A stretch of DNA of 64,000 nt. Origin: Oscillospiraceae bacterium (GTDB lineage Bacteria > Bacillota > Clostridia > Oscillospirales > Ruminococcaceae). The notes below the pieces were generated by a model. The model was not told the origin of the DNA and did not search any database. It saw only the letters and a list, made by a program, of their open reading frames with translations. Within the stretch, counting starts at the first letter, position 1; every line of letters starts with the position of its first letter. Both the position numbers and the translations under genes were made by a program. Positions 51,598 through 59,896 of the stretch are shown here, piece after piece. Location of the stretch: contig JAFSIC010000043.1 of assembly GCA_017439985.1 (NCBI GenBank), positions 83,448 through 147,447 of the forward strand, in the 5' to 3' direction.

Positions 51598-53040
51598 ATG
51601 GCTGATACTACAAAGAAAATCAACCTTGATCCTGATATGCCGTCACCCGAACTTGATAAGGTGACATTAACCTCCGCACAAAAAACCAAGGGCCTGATCC
51701 AGTGTATCATTTTCTCCATCATTGGTATTTTCGTCTTCTTCGGGCAGGTAACCGTTAATGGTGAATCGGATACTGTATTCGGTATTATTTATAACGGCTT
51801 CTTGGATCTCTTTGGTTCAGCGATTTATTGGGTTCTTGCTCTGATCATCGGTGCAAACTTCCTGTGCCATCTTTACTTTAAGTATGTGAAAAAAGGCTCT
51901 GTAAAGAATGCCTTCGCTGAAGTATATGCAAATGACTCCATCGTCCACACCATCCTTTACGGTCTGGGTACTTTGTATATTGTTATGTATGCAATGGTTG
52001 ACTCCGGCCTGATGGAAAACGTAGAGATCATTACCGGTGCAGCAACCGGCGGCAGCGTTATCCCTCCTATTGTAAAAGGCGTACTGGGCATCATCCTTGT
52101 GGGTGCAGTATTTATGCCAACTCTGCTGAACTATGGTGTTCTTGAAATCGTTGGTGCAATTCTGGAACCTTTGATGAGACCTATTTTCAAAATTCCTGGC
52201 AAAGCTGCTCTGGACGCAGTTACTTCCTTTGTAAGCTCCTCTTCTCTGGGTGTTATGGTTACCAATCGTCTGTGGAAACAGGGTGCGTACACCGATAAAG
52301 AAATGGTTTCCATCATGACCGGCTTCTCTGCTGTCAGCATCGGCTTTGCTTATCTGGTTATCGATACCGCCGGCTGTGCAGACCAGTTCGTGAAGATTTA
52401 CGCTCTCAGCTTCGTGATGGTATTCATCATGGCGGTTATCATGGTTCGTATCCCACCAATCAGCAAAAAAGCTGAGCGTTACTTCAATGGTCGCACTCAG
52501 ACTGCTGAAGACCTGAAGGACGCCAAATATACCGCAAAAACCATCCCTACCGGTTTCTCCCGTGCAGTAAAACGTGCAGGCATCGCAAGAGGTATTCATA
52601 AGGACGTTGCTCTCAGCCTGAAAGACAGTGCTCTGGTTGTTCCTCAGGTACTGACTATGCTGTCTGCTATCGGTGTATCCGCGATGATCATTGCAGAATA
52701 CACCCCAATCTTTACTTGGATCGGTTACATCTTCCAGCCTCTTCTGATGCTCTGTCAGGTTCCTGACGCGGGCATGATCGCAGCATCCATGCCAATCGGT
52801 ATCGCAGAGATGTTCCTGCCTGTACTGATTATCCAGGGCAAACTGGAGCTCATTGCTTACGAAGCACGCGCATTTGTTTGTCTGGTTTCCATGTGCCAGA
52901 TCATCTTCTTCTCTGAAACTGCTACCGTTATGCTGGCAACCAAGTCTCCAATCAAGTTCAAAGAAATCATCATTTGCTTCATCGAGAGAACTATCCTGGC
53001 AATTCCACTGGCAGCTCTCTGTATTCACCTCTTCTTCTAA
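51598..53040 (+). CDS. YjiH-family membrane protein (nucleoside-recognition/GATE domain)
   Basis: A 480-residue protein with about 10 membrane helices. The YjiH pattern includes DTVFGIIYNGFLDLFGSAIYW near residue 57, GVMVTNRLWKQGAYTDKEMVSIMTGFSAVSIGFAYLVI near 220 and the C-terminal EMFLPVLIIQ near 405. The family is thought to be a transporter. It follows the ureohydrolase gene and precedes a terminator, so an uptake or export role for guanidino compounds or their products is inferred. The ATG at 51598 follows AAAGGA by 8 bases. Confidence 0.85.
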   Translation: MADTTKKINLDPDMPSPELDKVTLTSAQKTKGLIQCIIFSIIGIFVFFGQVTVNGESDTVFGIIYNGFLDLFGSAIYWVLALIIGANFLCHLYFKYVKKGSVKNAFAEVYANDSIVHTILYGLGTLYIVMYAMVDSGLMENVEIITGAATGGSVIPPIVKGVLGIILVGAVFMPTLLNYGVLEIVGAILEPLMRPIFKIPGKAALDAVTSFVSSSSLGVMVTNRLWKQGAYTDKEMVSIMTGFSAVSIGFAYLVIDTAGCADQFVKIYALSFVMVFIMAVIMVRIPPISKKAERYFNGRTQTAEDLKDAKYTAKTIPTGFSRAVKRAGIARGIHKDVALSLKDSALVVPQVLTMLSAIGVSAMIIAEYTPIFTWIGYIFQPLLMLCQVPDAGMIAASMPIGIAEMFLPVLIIQGKLELIAYEARAFVCLVSMCQIIFFSETATVMLATKSPIKFKEIIICFIERTILAIPLAALCIHLFF

Positions 53041-53092
53041 AAACAAAGGTGCAGCCACAAACTTTTCCTCTCAATAATATGCACCTGAAAGC

Positions 53093-53130
53093 ATCCCGTC
53101 ACATACCCCTTGTGACGGGATTTTTTATTG
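53093..53130 (+). terminator. Intrinsic terminator of the ureohydrolase-YjiH operon
   Basis: ATCCCGTCACA (53093-53103) pairs with TGTGACGGGAT (53111-53121), then TTTTT. Confidence 0.88.
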
Positions 53131-53188
53131 ATTATCCGAAAGTTTTCACATCAATGTCGCTAAACACACTACCAATCAACCATCAATT

Positions 53189-53227
53189 AAAAAGTCCACA
53201 ACCCCATAGCGGAATTGTGGACTTTTT
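53189..53227. terminator. Terminator of the MalY-type lyase gene
   Basis: AAAAAGTCCACAA (53189-53201) pairs with TTGTGGACTTTTT (53215-53227). It ends the leftward lyase transcript 45 bases after its stop and could also act rightward. Confidence 0.85.
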
Positions 53228-53271
53228 GTCCCCTGAGAACCACCCTTCAAGGGACGATATGGAAAAGGAGC

Positions 53272-54492
53272 TTATTTTCCTGCGGTAAAGACGTATTTTT
53301 CCAGTCGCTCACAAGCTTCCTGAACTCTGGAAAGTGGAGAAGCAAGATTCATGCGGATATGGCATTTACCACCGAATGCGCGACCATCCTGCCAACCAAC
53401 ACCAACATCCCAACCTGCTTTGATCACTGCATCAATGGTTGTGTTGTATTTAGCACAGTATTCGCTACAGTCGAGGAAGACCATGTAAGTACCCTGCGGC
53501 ATAGAAATTTTCACCCCGTCGAACTTACTGTTTACAAAGTCGGTCACATATTTAGAGTTGTTTTCCAAAACTTCCAGCAGTTCATTGACCCAGTCCTCAC
53601 CCTCTTTGCTGTATGCACCGAGGAGTGCGTGCATGGACAGTACGTTCATGGAGTTGTAGTGAGTAGAGCCCGAGTGTTTTCTGATACGATCTCTCAAGTA
53701 GTCATTATAGATGATATGATAACTGCCAATCAAACCGGCCAGATTGAAGGTCTTGGATGGAGCATAAACAGCAACGACGTGTTCTCTTGCCCAATCATTT
53801 GCCATCTGAGTTGGGATATGTTTATGACCACTGAACACAAGGTCAGCCCAAATCTCATCGCTGATAACATAGCAGTTGTTTGCAGCGTAAACTTCCATGG
53901 CTTTTTCGATTTCCCAGCGCTCCCAAATACGGCCGGTCGGGTTATGAGGAGAGCAGAAAATCGCCAGATGAATATTGTTCGCTTTCAGCTTGGCATCCAT
54001 ATCCTCGTAGTCCATGCGCCAAATTCCGTTCTCGTCTTTTTTCAGCTCGCTGTAAACAGAGTTGCGTCCGATGCCTTCAATATCAGACCAGAAACCAACA
54101 TAAACCGGACTATGAACCAAAATCTTATCACCTGGAGCAGACAGAACAGAAACTGCACTGGTCACAAAACCATGAACACCGTTCTCATAACCGATGTGCT
54201 TTTTCTCCAGACCAACATGACCATTGCGCCTGCTCTGCCAATCAATGATGCTCTGATAGTATTCATCGCGAGCGCCAAAGTAGCCAAAGGTCGGATGCTG
54301 CGCACGAGCAATGATCGCATCTGTAACAGCAGGTGCTGTGCCGAAGTTCATATCCGCTACCCACATTGGGATCGGGTCAAAGCCTTCTTTTGGAAAATCG
54401 GGCTCATTGCCCCAATGTTTTTTACCAATGTTATCGATCGCCATTGCATCTTTGCCGCGTCTGTCAATAATAGAAGTAAAATCGTATTTCAT
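53272..54492 (-). CDS. MalY/PatB-family PLP-dependent C-S lyase/aminotransferase
   Basis: A 406-residue fold-type I PLP enzyme. PMWVADMNFGTAPAV at residues 40-54 is the MalY/PatB lead, and the cofactor lysine is in YAPSKTFNLAGLIGSY near 236, with SPHNPTGRIW near 170. MalY/PatB enzymes cleave cystathionine or cysteine conjugates and can bind regulators. I placed the start at 54492 (AAAGGCGG upstream). Divergent from a truncated TetR gene. Monocistronic. Confidence 0.88.
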   Translation of the reverse strand: MKYDFTSIIDRRGKDAMAIDNIGKKHWGNEPDFPKEGFDPIPMWVADMNFGTAPAVTDAIIARAQHPTFGYFGARDEYYQSIIDWQSRRNGHVGLEKKHIGYENGVHGFVTSAVSVLSAPGDKILVHSPVYVGFWSDIEGIGRNSVYSELKKDENGIWRMDYEDMDAKLKANNIHLAIFCSPHNPTGRIWERWEIEKAMEVYAANNCYVISDEIWADLVFSGHKHIPTQMANDWAREHVVAVYAPSKTFNLAGLIGSYHIIYNDYLRDRIRKHSGSTHYNSMNVLSMHALLGAYSKEGEDWVNELLEVLENNSKYVTDFVNSKFDGVKISMPQGTYMVFLDCSEYCAKYNTTIDAVIKAGWDVGVGWQDGRAFGGKCHIRMNLASPLSRVQEACERLEKYVFTAGK

Positions 54493-54525
54493 AATCATTC
54501 CGCCTTTCCTTTTGGTCCTTATTTT

Positions 54526-54607
54526 AACAATACCTCTTTTCTTCATAAAAATGAAGTATTGTTAGGTAACATTTGTGCCGATTTGTTACAAAACTACACT
54601 TTTGTAA
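54526..54607. promoter_or_regulatory. Two inverted repeats between malY-like gene and TetR remnant
   Basis: AACAATAC (54526-54533) with GTATTGTT (54556-54563), enclosing CTTCAT-AAAA-ATGAAG (54541-54556), and TTACAAAA-6-TTTTGTAA (54586-54607). They are likely operators of the neighbouring TetR-type protein. Confidence 0.6.
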
Positions 54608-54687
54608 ACTTTCGATGTTTATTTTTTTCTTGTATAATAAGTATATAATCTTACTTAATTACCCCATAAAGGAGATTGTGTACCGCT

Positions 54688-54885
54688 ATGCGAGGTCAGA
54701 TCATCAAAAATCTTCTTATCACTTCTTTGGAAGAACAGTTAAAAAGGAAACACATCGACTCTATCACTGTGAATGATATCATTGCAGATGTCGGAGTGTC
54801 CCGCACCACTTTCTATCGCCATTTTGAGGATAAATTTGCCCTTGTCAACTGGATTTATGGGCAATATAGATTTATGAACTATTAG
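54688..54885 (+). pseudogene. TetR-family regulator, truncated after the HTH domain
   Basis: A 65-residue reading holding only the DNA-binding domain: MRGQIIKNLLITSLEE, IDSITVNDIIADVGVSRTTFYRHF and EDKFALVNWIYGQY. Full TetR proteins have about 190 residues, so the ligand-binding part is missing; the reading stops at 54885. An open stretch without a start lies at 54922-55117 in another frame and may or may not belong to it. Divergent from the malY-like gene with likely operators between them. Calling it a pseudogene is inference; a free HTH fragment could still bind DNA. Confidence 0.75.
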
Positions 54886-55487
54886 GAACAAAATATCTTA
54901 ATCGATGCTACCATTAGTTAATTATTTGATATCTGTCATGTGGAACACAGGTGTCCAAAGCTGAAAAATCCAGTCCCAAACCTGTTCACTCTGTCCAAAG
55001 TTCCTCATGATTACGCCATTTTTCTGAAACATCCAGAAGAACCGGATATTTCAGAATATGAATTAATGTACGGTGGTTTCATCCCACTACTATATCCTAG
55101 ATTCCTGCCCGTGTGATCCCCTTCCTCACTTCAACAACCAACGAAAAAAGACCGTCAAAGGACTTTAACCTTAGTCCCTTGGCGGTCTTTCTGTTATTTC
55201 CCACTTGACGTGGATTACGATGGTGGAGGCGGCGCCTATCCCCATCTTATTGCGCCTTGGTAAAGTTATGCTACAAGTCTAGGCCGAGTCCTCCCAACAC
55301 TTTTGCTTATCACTATCTTTTTCCACTTTCGTTTTCCCTTGTTTTCTGTTGCCTCTTGAGCGTGATACCTTGATGTTACGCCACCATGGGGGAAGCACCC
55401 GCCACTTTTGGGCACGTCTAGCATTCTATGTTCATGCCAATTCAAGCATTTTACATTTTTCACATATCTTCTACTGCTCCTCTGTCT
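54886..55487. other. Gene-free stretch with unexplained remnants
   Basis: About 600 bases without a supported gene. An open stretch 54922-55117 (plus strand, no start codon) reads FLKHPEEPDISEYELMYG and may be a gene remnant. A terminator-like hairpin lies at 55147-55190. The part 55200-55487 contains short reading frames only. The stretch separates the chromosomal malY-like gene from the mobile region and looks like a junk-filled junction. Confidence 0.5.
55147..55195 (+). terminator. Terminator-like hairpin in the remnant region
   Basis: An 18-bp stem with two G-U type pairs (55147-55164 with 55173-55190, loop TTAACCTT), then TTTCTG. The gene it served has been lost or is unrecognisable. 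Confidence 0.65.
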
Positions 55488-55928
55488 TTTATCCATGATG
55501 ATGTTATCTTTGAAATGGAACTGGTAAAACAGGTTGAGGTCAATATTGACTACATTCTGATGCTCATTGCCAAATTCCATGCTTCTAACTGCAAAGATAA
55601 AGAAATCCGTGGAGATATTGACAGAGCAATCAATTCCAGCCTGGAACTGCGCTCTAAGAAAGAGTTGATCAATTCCTTCATCGACAGCATTAATGCAGAA
55701 ACTCAAGTTGATAAGGATTGGCAGCGATTTGTTCAGCAGAAGAAATCAGAAGAAACCCAACGCATCTTAGATACTGCTTTCAAAAGTGGTTCTATCAAAA
55801 CAACAGGTACTGACATTGACAAACTGATGCCTCCGGTATTGCGATTTGGTGGTGGAAACAGAACTGAGAAAAAGCAGGGTATCATTGAAAAGCTTTTGGC
55901 TTTCTTTGATAAGTACTTTGGGTTGTAA
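55488..55928 (+). pseudogene. C-terminal fragment of a type I restriction enzyme HsdR subunit
   Basis: From about 55494 the reading HDDVIFEMELVKQVEVNIDYILMLI and ELRSKKELINSFIDSI matches the extreme C-terminal helical domain of HsdR (type I restriction endonuclease, motor subunit), ending naturally at LLAFFDKYFGL. The remaining about 900 residues of helicase and nuclease, plus hsdM and hsdS, are absent from the window. The 22 residues before 55494 are unrelated in appearance, placing the breakpoint near 55490. A remnant is certain; the cause of loss is not. Confidence 0.8.
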
Positions 55929-56012
55929 GTGGAAATTTGTTTACAACATTGGCTTTGCAATACAAGTCAACCATTGTGTTTCTTTCTGCTCCAACAGTAA
56001 AGAATTTATTAA

Positions 56013-56044
56013 AAAAAGACCCTTATCGTAAGGGTCTTTTTTCT
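56013..56044 (-). terminator. Intrinsic terminator after the serine recombinase gene
   Basis: AAAAAGACCCTTA with TAAGGGTCTTTTT around the TCG loop overlaps the stop codon of the recombinase gene and has A/T runs on both sides, so it also faces the HsdR remnant. Confidence 0.8.
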
Positions 56045-57585
56045 TTCTTTTCCTGCAGTTCTTGCCTGCGAATCGATATTGTAGTATTCAGTTCATCAAA
56101 GATTTCTAACCCCGTCTTTACTGTAAGTGTAACGGTAAAGCGACCGATGACAATTTTATCAATAAAACTAGATATAAACGTTCTATATTCTTTAGAATCT
56201 GGCTTATTTCTTAAAATTTCATATTGCGTTGGGATTAGTAACGGATCTATCTCTGGAATTTCTCTTACTCTTTCAACTTTGATCATTTCTTCCTGCAGCT
56301 GAAATTTTTTATCTTCCAGTGCATTCACTTCTTGCACCATTGTTTCTGAAAAAATACCATGAGCAATAGCCTGGCTAAGGTTATATAGCTTCTCTTCAAT
56401 CATTTCCAATTCCACATGATACTGTTGCTTGAGTGAAAGAGAAACATCCTGTTGTTCCTCTTTCATTAATGTCAAGCGATGAGTAATTGTATTAATTGCT
56501 GAAAAATTGAAAATTTCCCTTTCAAGAACGTCGATGACAAAATCCTCTAACTGATTTTTGCTGATTTCTCTGTTTTGACAAAATGGTTTTCTTGTAGTAC
56601 ACCTATAGGCACTATAATGACTTTGGTTTTTCATTGTTCTTCTACTACCAGTCATTGGTTTTCCACAATCCTTGCATATAAGCTTTCCTGTTAATAAATA
56701 GACCTCTTTAGATGAATTCCGCCCACCCCAATGCTGACCTTTTTTTATTCTTTGTTGAACTCTTTGAAAAGTAAAGGCATCTATAATTTGAGGGCAACCA
56801 CCAGGTATTTCGATAATGTCATCAGCTTCTTTACTACGGTGGTTGTTTCTTTTACCATTTGGACTCTTCGAAGCAGAGCGATTAAAGACATAGATTCCAG
56901 CGTATTTTTTATTTCTCAATATTGAACTGAGACTATTCTTTTCAAAAGGAAGGCCTCTCTTCGTCACTGCCTGTAACTGATCTAGTCTCTTGATGATGGA
57001 GGAATACCCTTCTCCATTGGCAAACATTTCAAAAATCAGTCGTACCCATTCCGCCTCCTGTTCATTGATGACCAATTTCTTGCTGACTGGGTCCACATCA
57101 AATCCCAACGGAGGCTTCCCACCAGTATGCTTACATTGTAATGCGGTTTCCCGCATTCCTTTCATGGTTTCTCTGGCTAGGTTCTGGGAATAGTATTCTG
57201 CCATGCCTTCCAGAACAGCTTCCATCATAATGCTTTCAGGGCTGTCATCCAGATTTTCCAGCACACTGTACAGCGAAACCCCATTTTTCTTCAGTTCCCG
57301 TTTGTACATCGCAGAATCATAACGGTTACGGGAAAAGCGATCCAATTTATGCACCAGAACGATATCGAATAGTTTGCTGCTACTGTCCGCTATCATTTGC
57401 AGAAAGGATGGTCTGCGGTCTGTTGTGGCACTGCGAGCCTCATCAACGTAAGTTTTCACAACTTGGTAGTGATGTTGTTGGCAATAGCTGTGCATAGCAC
57501 GAAGCTGAGCATCGATGCTTTCACTGCGTTGATTATCTGAACTATACCGGGCATACAGTGCTACTCTAGTCACTGAGCGTACCAT
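56023..57585 (-). CDS. Large serine recombinase (site-specific integrase/resolvase)
   Basis: A 520-residue recombinase: catalytic domain with the nucleophile Ser15 in YARYSSDNQRSESIDAQ, Arg-rich HKLDRFSRNRYDSA near 79-92, a recombinase domain around 157-280 (PLGFDVDPVSKKLVINEQEAEWVRLIFEMF), a zinc ribbon with Cys304/307 and Cys329/336, and a coiled-coil C-terminal part (about 395-445). Such enzymes integrate and excise mobile elements between short att sites. GGAGGG precedes the ATG. Downstream lies the HsdR remnant, upstream the small accessory genes. TnpX or phage integrase type cannot be separated. Confidence 0.93.
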   Translation of the reverse strand: MVRSVTRVALYARYSSDNQRSESIDAQLRAMHSYCQQHHYQVVKTYVDEARSATTDRRPSFLQMIADSSSKLFDIVLVHKLDRFSRNRYDSAMYKRELKKNGVSLYSVLENLDDSPESIMMEAVLEGMAEYYSQNLARETMKGMRETALQCKHTGGKPPLGFDVDPVSKKLVINEQEAEWVRLIFEMFANGEGYSSIIKRLDQLQAVTKRGLPFEKNSLSSILRNKKYAGIYVFNRSASKSPNGKRNNHRSKEADDIIEIPGGCPQIIDAFTFQRVQQRIKKGQHWGGRNSSKEVYLLTGKLICKDCGKPMTGSRRTMKNQSHYSAYRCTTRKPFCQNREISKNQLEDFVIDVLEREIFNFSAINTITHRLTLMKEEQQDVSLSLKQQYHVELEMIEEKLYNLSQAIAHGIFSETMVQEVNALEDKKFQLQEEMIKVERVREIPEIDPLLIPTQYEILRNKPDSKEYRTFISSFIDKIVIGRFTVTLTVKTGLEIFDELNTTISIRRQELQEKKEKRPLR

Positions 57586-57632
57586 AGCTTATCCCTCCTT
57601 TTGTGCGGATCATAGGCTTTTGCCTCTTTTTG

Positions 57633-58202
57633 CTATGATCCTGCCGGAGCAGGGCCATGCGGAGGAACAACTGCGCTTTCTTGTACTTCCAAATGTTCCA
57701 GTATCCATTCTGCTCGTATTGATGGTGTCAATGGATGGAGACCTGTCCGCACTCCATCCGAAATCAAATAAATCTTTTCTTCTAAACCACCCAGCACTTC
57801 CATGACCTGCCCGATCCTCTCTGCGATCCGCTGATTCGTTTCCCCGGACTTACCCCAAGCTGCAATGATGATCTTGCAGTCCTCTGCCGCCTTTCTGATA
57901 TATGAATCATTGACTGCAGCATTGAGGTCTTCATCCGAATTCCAACGGAAGTTCAGCTTACTGGTCAACTTGGAATACAGGTTCACTACGATAACACCAC
58001 CGTACTCTTCCAACCGGGCTACATTATTGACTACCAGATAGGTTGTAGTATCCATCAGAATATTATCTGCCATGCATGGGTTCAGCATGATCACCGCCGC
58101 CAAAGGTTTCTCCTTGTTCCACACCCGCTTCCATAAAAAACGATGCGTATGATCTTCATTGAATACTGATTCACATCTGATGGTATCTTTCTCTGTTACC
58201 AT
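57633..58202 (-). CDS. DUF1643 family protein
   Basis: A 189-residue protein with AAVIMLNPCMADNILMDTTT near residue 36 and YGGVIVVNLYS near 67, the DUF1643 pattern, then a Rossmann-like IIIAAWGKSGETNQR. The biochemical role is unknown. It is downstream of a second gene (58550) with no gap for a promoter, and read in the same direction as the recombinase gene. Confidence 0.8.
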   Translation of the reverse strand: MVTEKDTIRCESVFNEDHTHRFLWKRVWNKEKPLAAVIMLNPCMADNILMDTTTYLVVNNVARLEEYGGVIVVNLYSKLTSKLNFRWNSDEDLNAAVNDSYIRKAAEDCKIIIAAWGKSGETNQRIAERIGQVMEVLGGLEEKIYLISDGVRTGLHPLTPSIRAEWILEHLEVQESAVVPPHGPAPAGS

Positions 58203-58205
58203 ATA

Positions 58206-58550
58206 TTACGCCTCCAATTCTTTTTTCAAAACAATGGGCAGATCGTCCACTGCCATTACAATGCTGATGGAAAATTCATTATTCAGTAGATACAGTATTG
58301 AACACCACTCTCCCCGTTGCTCAATGCTTTCACAAAGCTTTCCATCAAAATCTCCATATCGCTGCAACTCTGACCAGGCTGTTCCTTTCTCCATGAACAA
58401 CACATAACCACCATCATCTTCCATACTGTTACGTTCTACTCCATACTGTTCATCCAATAGGTACAGCTGTTCATGCAGCCATTGCCATGCTGCCAATGTT
58501 GTTGTTGGTAAGTTCCGTAGTTCTGCAACGTGGCCTAACCGATATACCAT
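58206..58550 (-). CDS. Hypothetical 114-residue protein
   Basis: A small acidic protein (MVYRLGHVAELRNLPTTTLAAWQWLHEQLYL at the start) not matching a family I recognise. AGGAGG lies 8 bases before the ATG and the DUF1643 gene begins three bases after it, so it is real and part of the island operon. Confidence 0.65.
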   Translation of the reverse strand: MVYRLGHVAELRNLPTTTLAAWQWLHEQLYLLDEQYGVERNSMEDDGGYVLFMEKGTAWSELQRYGDFDGKLCESIEQRGEWCSILYLLNNEFSISIVMAVDDLPIVLKKELEA

Positions 58551-58562
58551 GATTCATACCTC

Positions 58563-58952
58563 CTAAAATGTAAAGAACTTCATGATTAAAGCTTTATCCG
58601 CATCTGCCGGTGTTAAGTCCTCTGGTTCCTGAAAACGTTGCGTATAATACTGAATGGCTTCCGGTTTCAAGGAAGCTAATTCCCCATACTGATTCTGACC
58701 TGTCACATAGAAAACTCCGCAGAGCACATCATGACCCAACCTTCTGTTTGGTGCCAATCCATTCAACTTCCCTTCTTCATTGCATAAGATACATGTATGA
58801 GCATCTAGTTCCACGATCTCAATGAGTCCGGTATACTCTGCACCTATGGACACTGCTTCCTGCAGTGCATGCAGATCATTGCGTAAAGCCACTACCTCTG
58901 GTACCTTGCCCGGCGCTACTTTCAATACGGTGATGTTGCTTTCTTTTTTCAT
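58563..58952 (-). CDS. DUF3846 domain protein
   Basis: A 129-residue protein with the DUF3846 pattern: ITVLKVAPGKVPEVVALRNDLHALQEAV, then ILCNEEGKLNGLAPNRRLGHDVLCGVFYVTG. DUF3846 is common on conjugative and phage-like elements of Firmicutes; function unknown. Start at 58952 with AGGAGG upstream. Confidence 0.82.
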   Translation of the reverse strand: MKKESNITVLKVAPGKVPEVVALRNDLHALQEAVSIGAEYTGLIEIVELDAHTCILCNEEGKLNGLAPNRRLGHDVLCGVFYVTGQNQYGELASLKPEAIQYYTQRFQEPEDLTPADADKALIMKFFTF

Positions 58953-59137
58953 GTTGTTGCCTCCTAAAAATAAAATGACCGATAGCAGCTTTATGCCGCT
59001 ATCGGTTTCATAATTAGAATATATAGTTACAGTTCCGGAGATTACGTTTCTCCTTGACATAGAAAACGCAGCTTTCCCCGTAAGGAAAACTGCACTTTCT
59101 ACTTAATATTTTTATGAATAACATATTACCAATGATT

Positions 59138-59317
59138 TTAGGGTTGGACTGTATTCGCCAGCAAATGTTCCAACTCTGCCCTCTCAATATACATCCGCCC
59201 ACCAATCATACGTACACTGAGGTTTTCTTTCATCAGGCTACGTATTTTCTTTTTGCTTATAGGCAGATACTCCTGCTGAACTTCATCGATCGTCAAGTAC
59301 TTACGTTTTAATTCCAT
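59138..59317 (-). CDS. Excisionase-like small HTH protein
   Basis: A 59-residue protein with KYLTIDEVQQEYLPISKKKIRSLMKEN followed by the wing MIGGRMYIERAELEHLL, the MerR-like fold of excisionases that help serine or tyrosine recombinases excise elements. It lies upstream of the serine recombinase in the same direction. The ATG at 59317 has AAGGTG upstream. Its role in excision is inferred. Confidence 0.75.
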   Translation of the reverse strand: MELKRKYLTIDEVQQEYLPISKKKIRSLMKENLSVRMIGGRMYIERAELEHLLANTVQP

Positions 59318-59329
59318 GCTTTTCACCTT

Positions 59330-59620
59330 CTATTCAGTTGTTGCTTTCTGCGGACTTTTTTCTATTAAAATTCTACCTTGAAATAAACGGAAAGTTTCAA
59401 TTTTCTTTCCGAACTGCTGCAGTTCTTTGATGCTGGAAAGTTTCCGCCCCAAAGCTACACTTTCACTTTGGTTTAACATATCGACTTCAAAGCAATCTGC
59501 GTAAACTACCGGATGCTTTCCCGGTACCACTGCGTTGACTGCCTCCAGGATTTCCTCTTTATAGTCACGCAAGTCTACGGCGGTACTACTATCTATTAAA
59601 TGGTAACGTTTTCTTGCCAT
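59330..59620 (-). CDS. Hypothetical 96-residue protein of the mobile island
   Basis: A small protein (MARKRYHLIDSSTAVDLRDY start) with a C-terminal strand-rich part (ETFRLFQGRILIEKS). No family recognised. Twelve bases separate it from the excisionase-like gene, and AAAGGATGG lies before the start, so it belongs to the same operon. Confidence 0.65.
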   Translation of the reverse strand: MARKRYHLIDSSTAVDLRDYKEEILEAVNAVVPGKHPVVYADCFEVDMLNQSESVALGRKLSSIKELQQFGKKIETFRLFQGRILIEKSPQKATTE

Positions 59621-59642
59621 GCTTACCATCCTTTCGTTTAAG

Positions 59643-59741
59643 TTAATCTATATCAAAACCCATTTGGGCTACTAATGTATTGTTAGTATTTCTGCGGCTT
59701 TCTATGGCAGACTTAGCCCACTGATATCTGCTGTTGCCCAA
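59643..59741 (-). pseudogene. Possible small ORF or C-terminal gene fragment
   Basis: A short stop-ended reading (GNSRYQWAKSAIESRR, NTNNTLVAQMGFDID) has protein-like composition. It has no ATG start and no ribosome binding site (only a TTG at 59741), and the frame stays open back through the terminator hairpin at 59772-59813. It may be a remnant or a short peptide gene. Confidence 0.3.
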
Positions 59742-59771
59742 GACTGATTTTGGACAAAAAAGAATTATAAA

Positions 59772-59813
59772 AGAAAATAGAGAACAGCTCGTCCCGGCTG
59801 TTCTCTATTTTCT
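59772..59813. terminator. Intrinsic terminator before the accessory operon
   Basis: A perfect 17-bp stem (59772-59788 with 59797-59813), loop TCGTCCCG. It ends the leftward transcript of the SLOG gene about 85 bases after its stop. Confidence 0.85.
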
Positions 59814-59896
59814 ATGATTTTGTTCTCTTTAACGTGATAAAAAACACAAAGATAGGAGTGGACATCACCTGCTTGACAAAGTAGATACACGTAAAG

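Noticed and set aside
51817-53058. 413-codon open frame on the minus strand
   Set aside because: Antisense to the YjiH-like gene, rich in His/Asn/Gln as expected from a mirror frame.
53215-54648. 477-codon open frame on the plus strand
   Set aside because: Antisense to the MalY-type gene with no start signal of its own.
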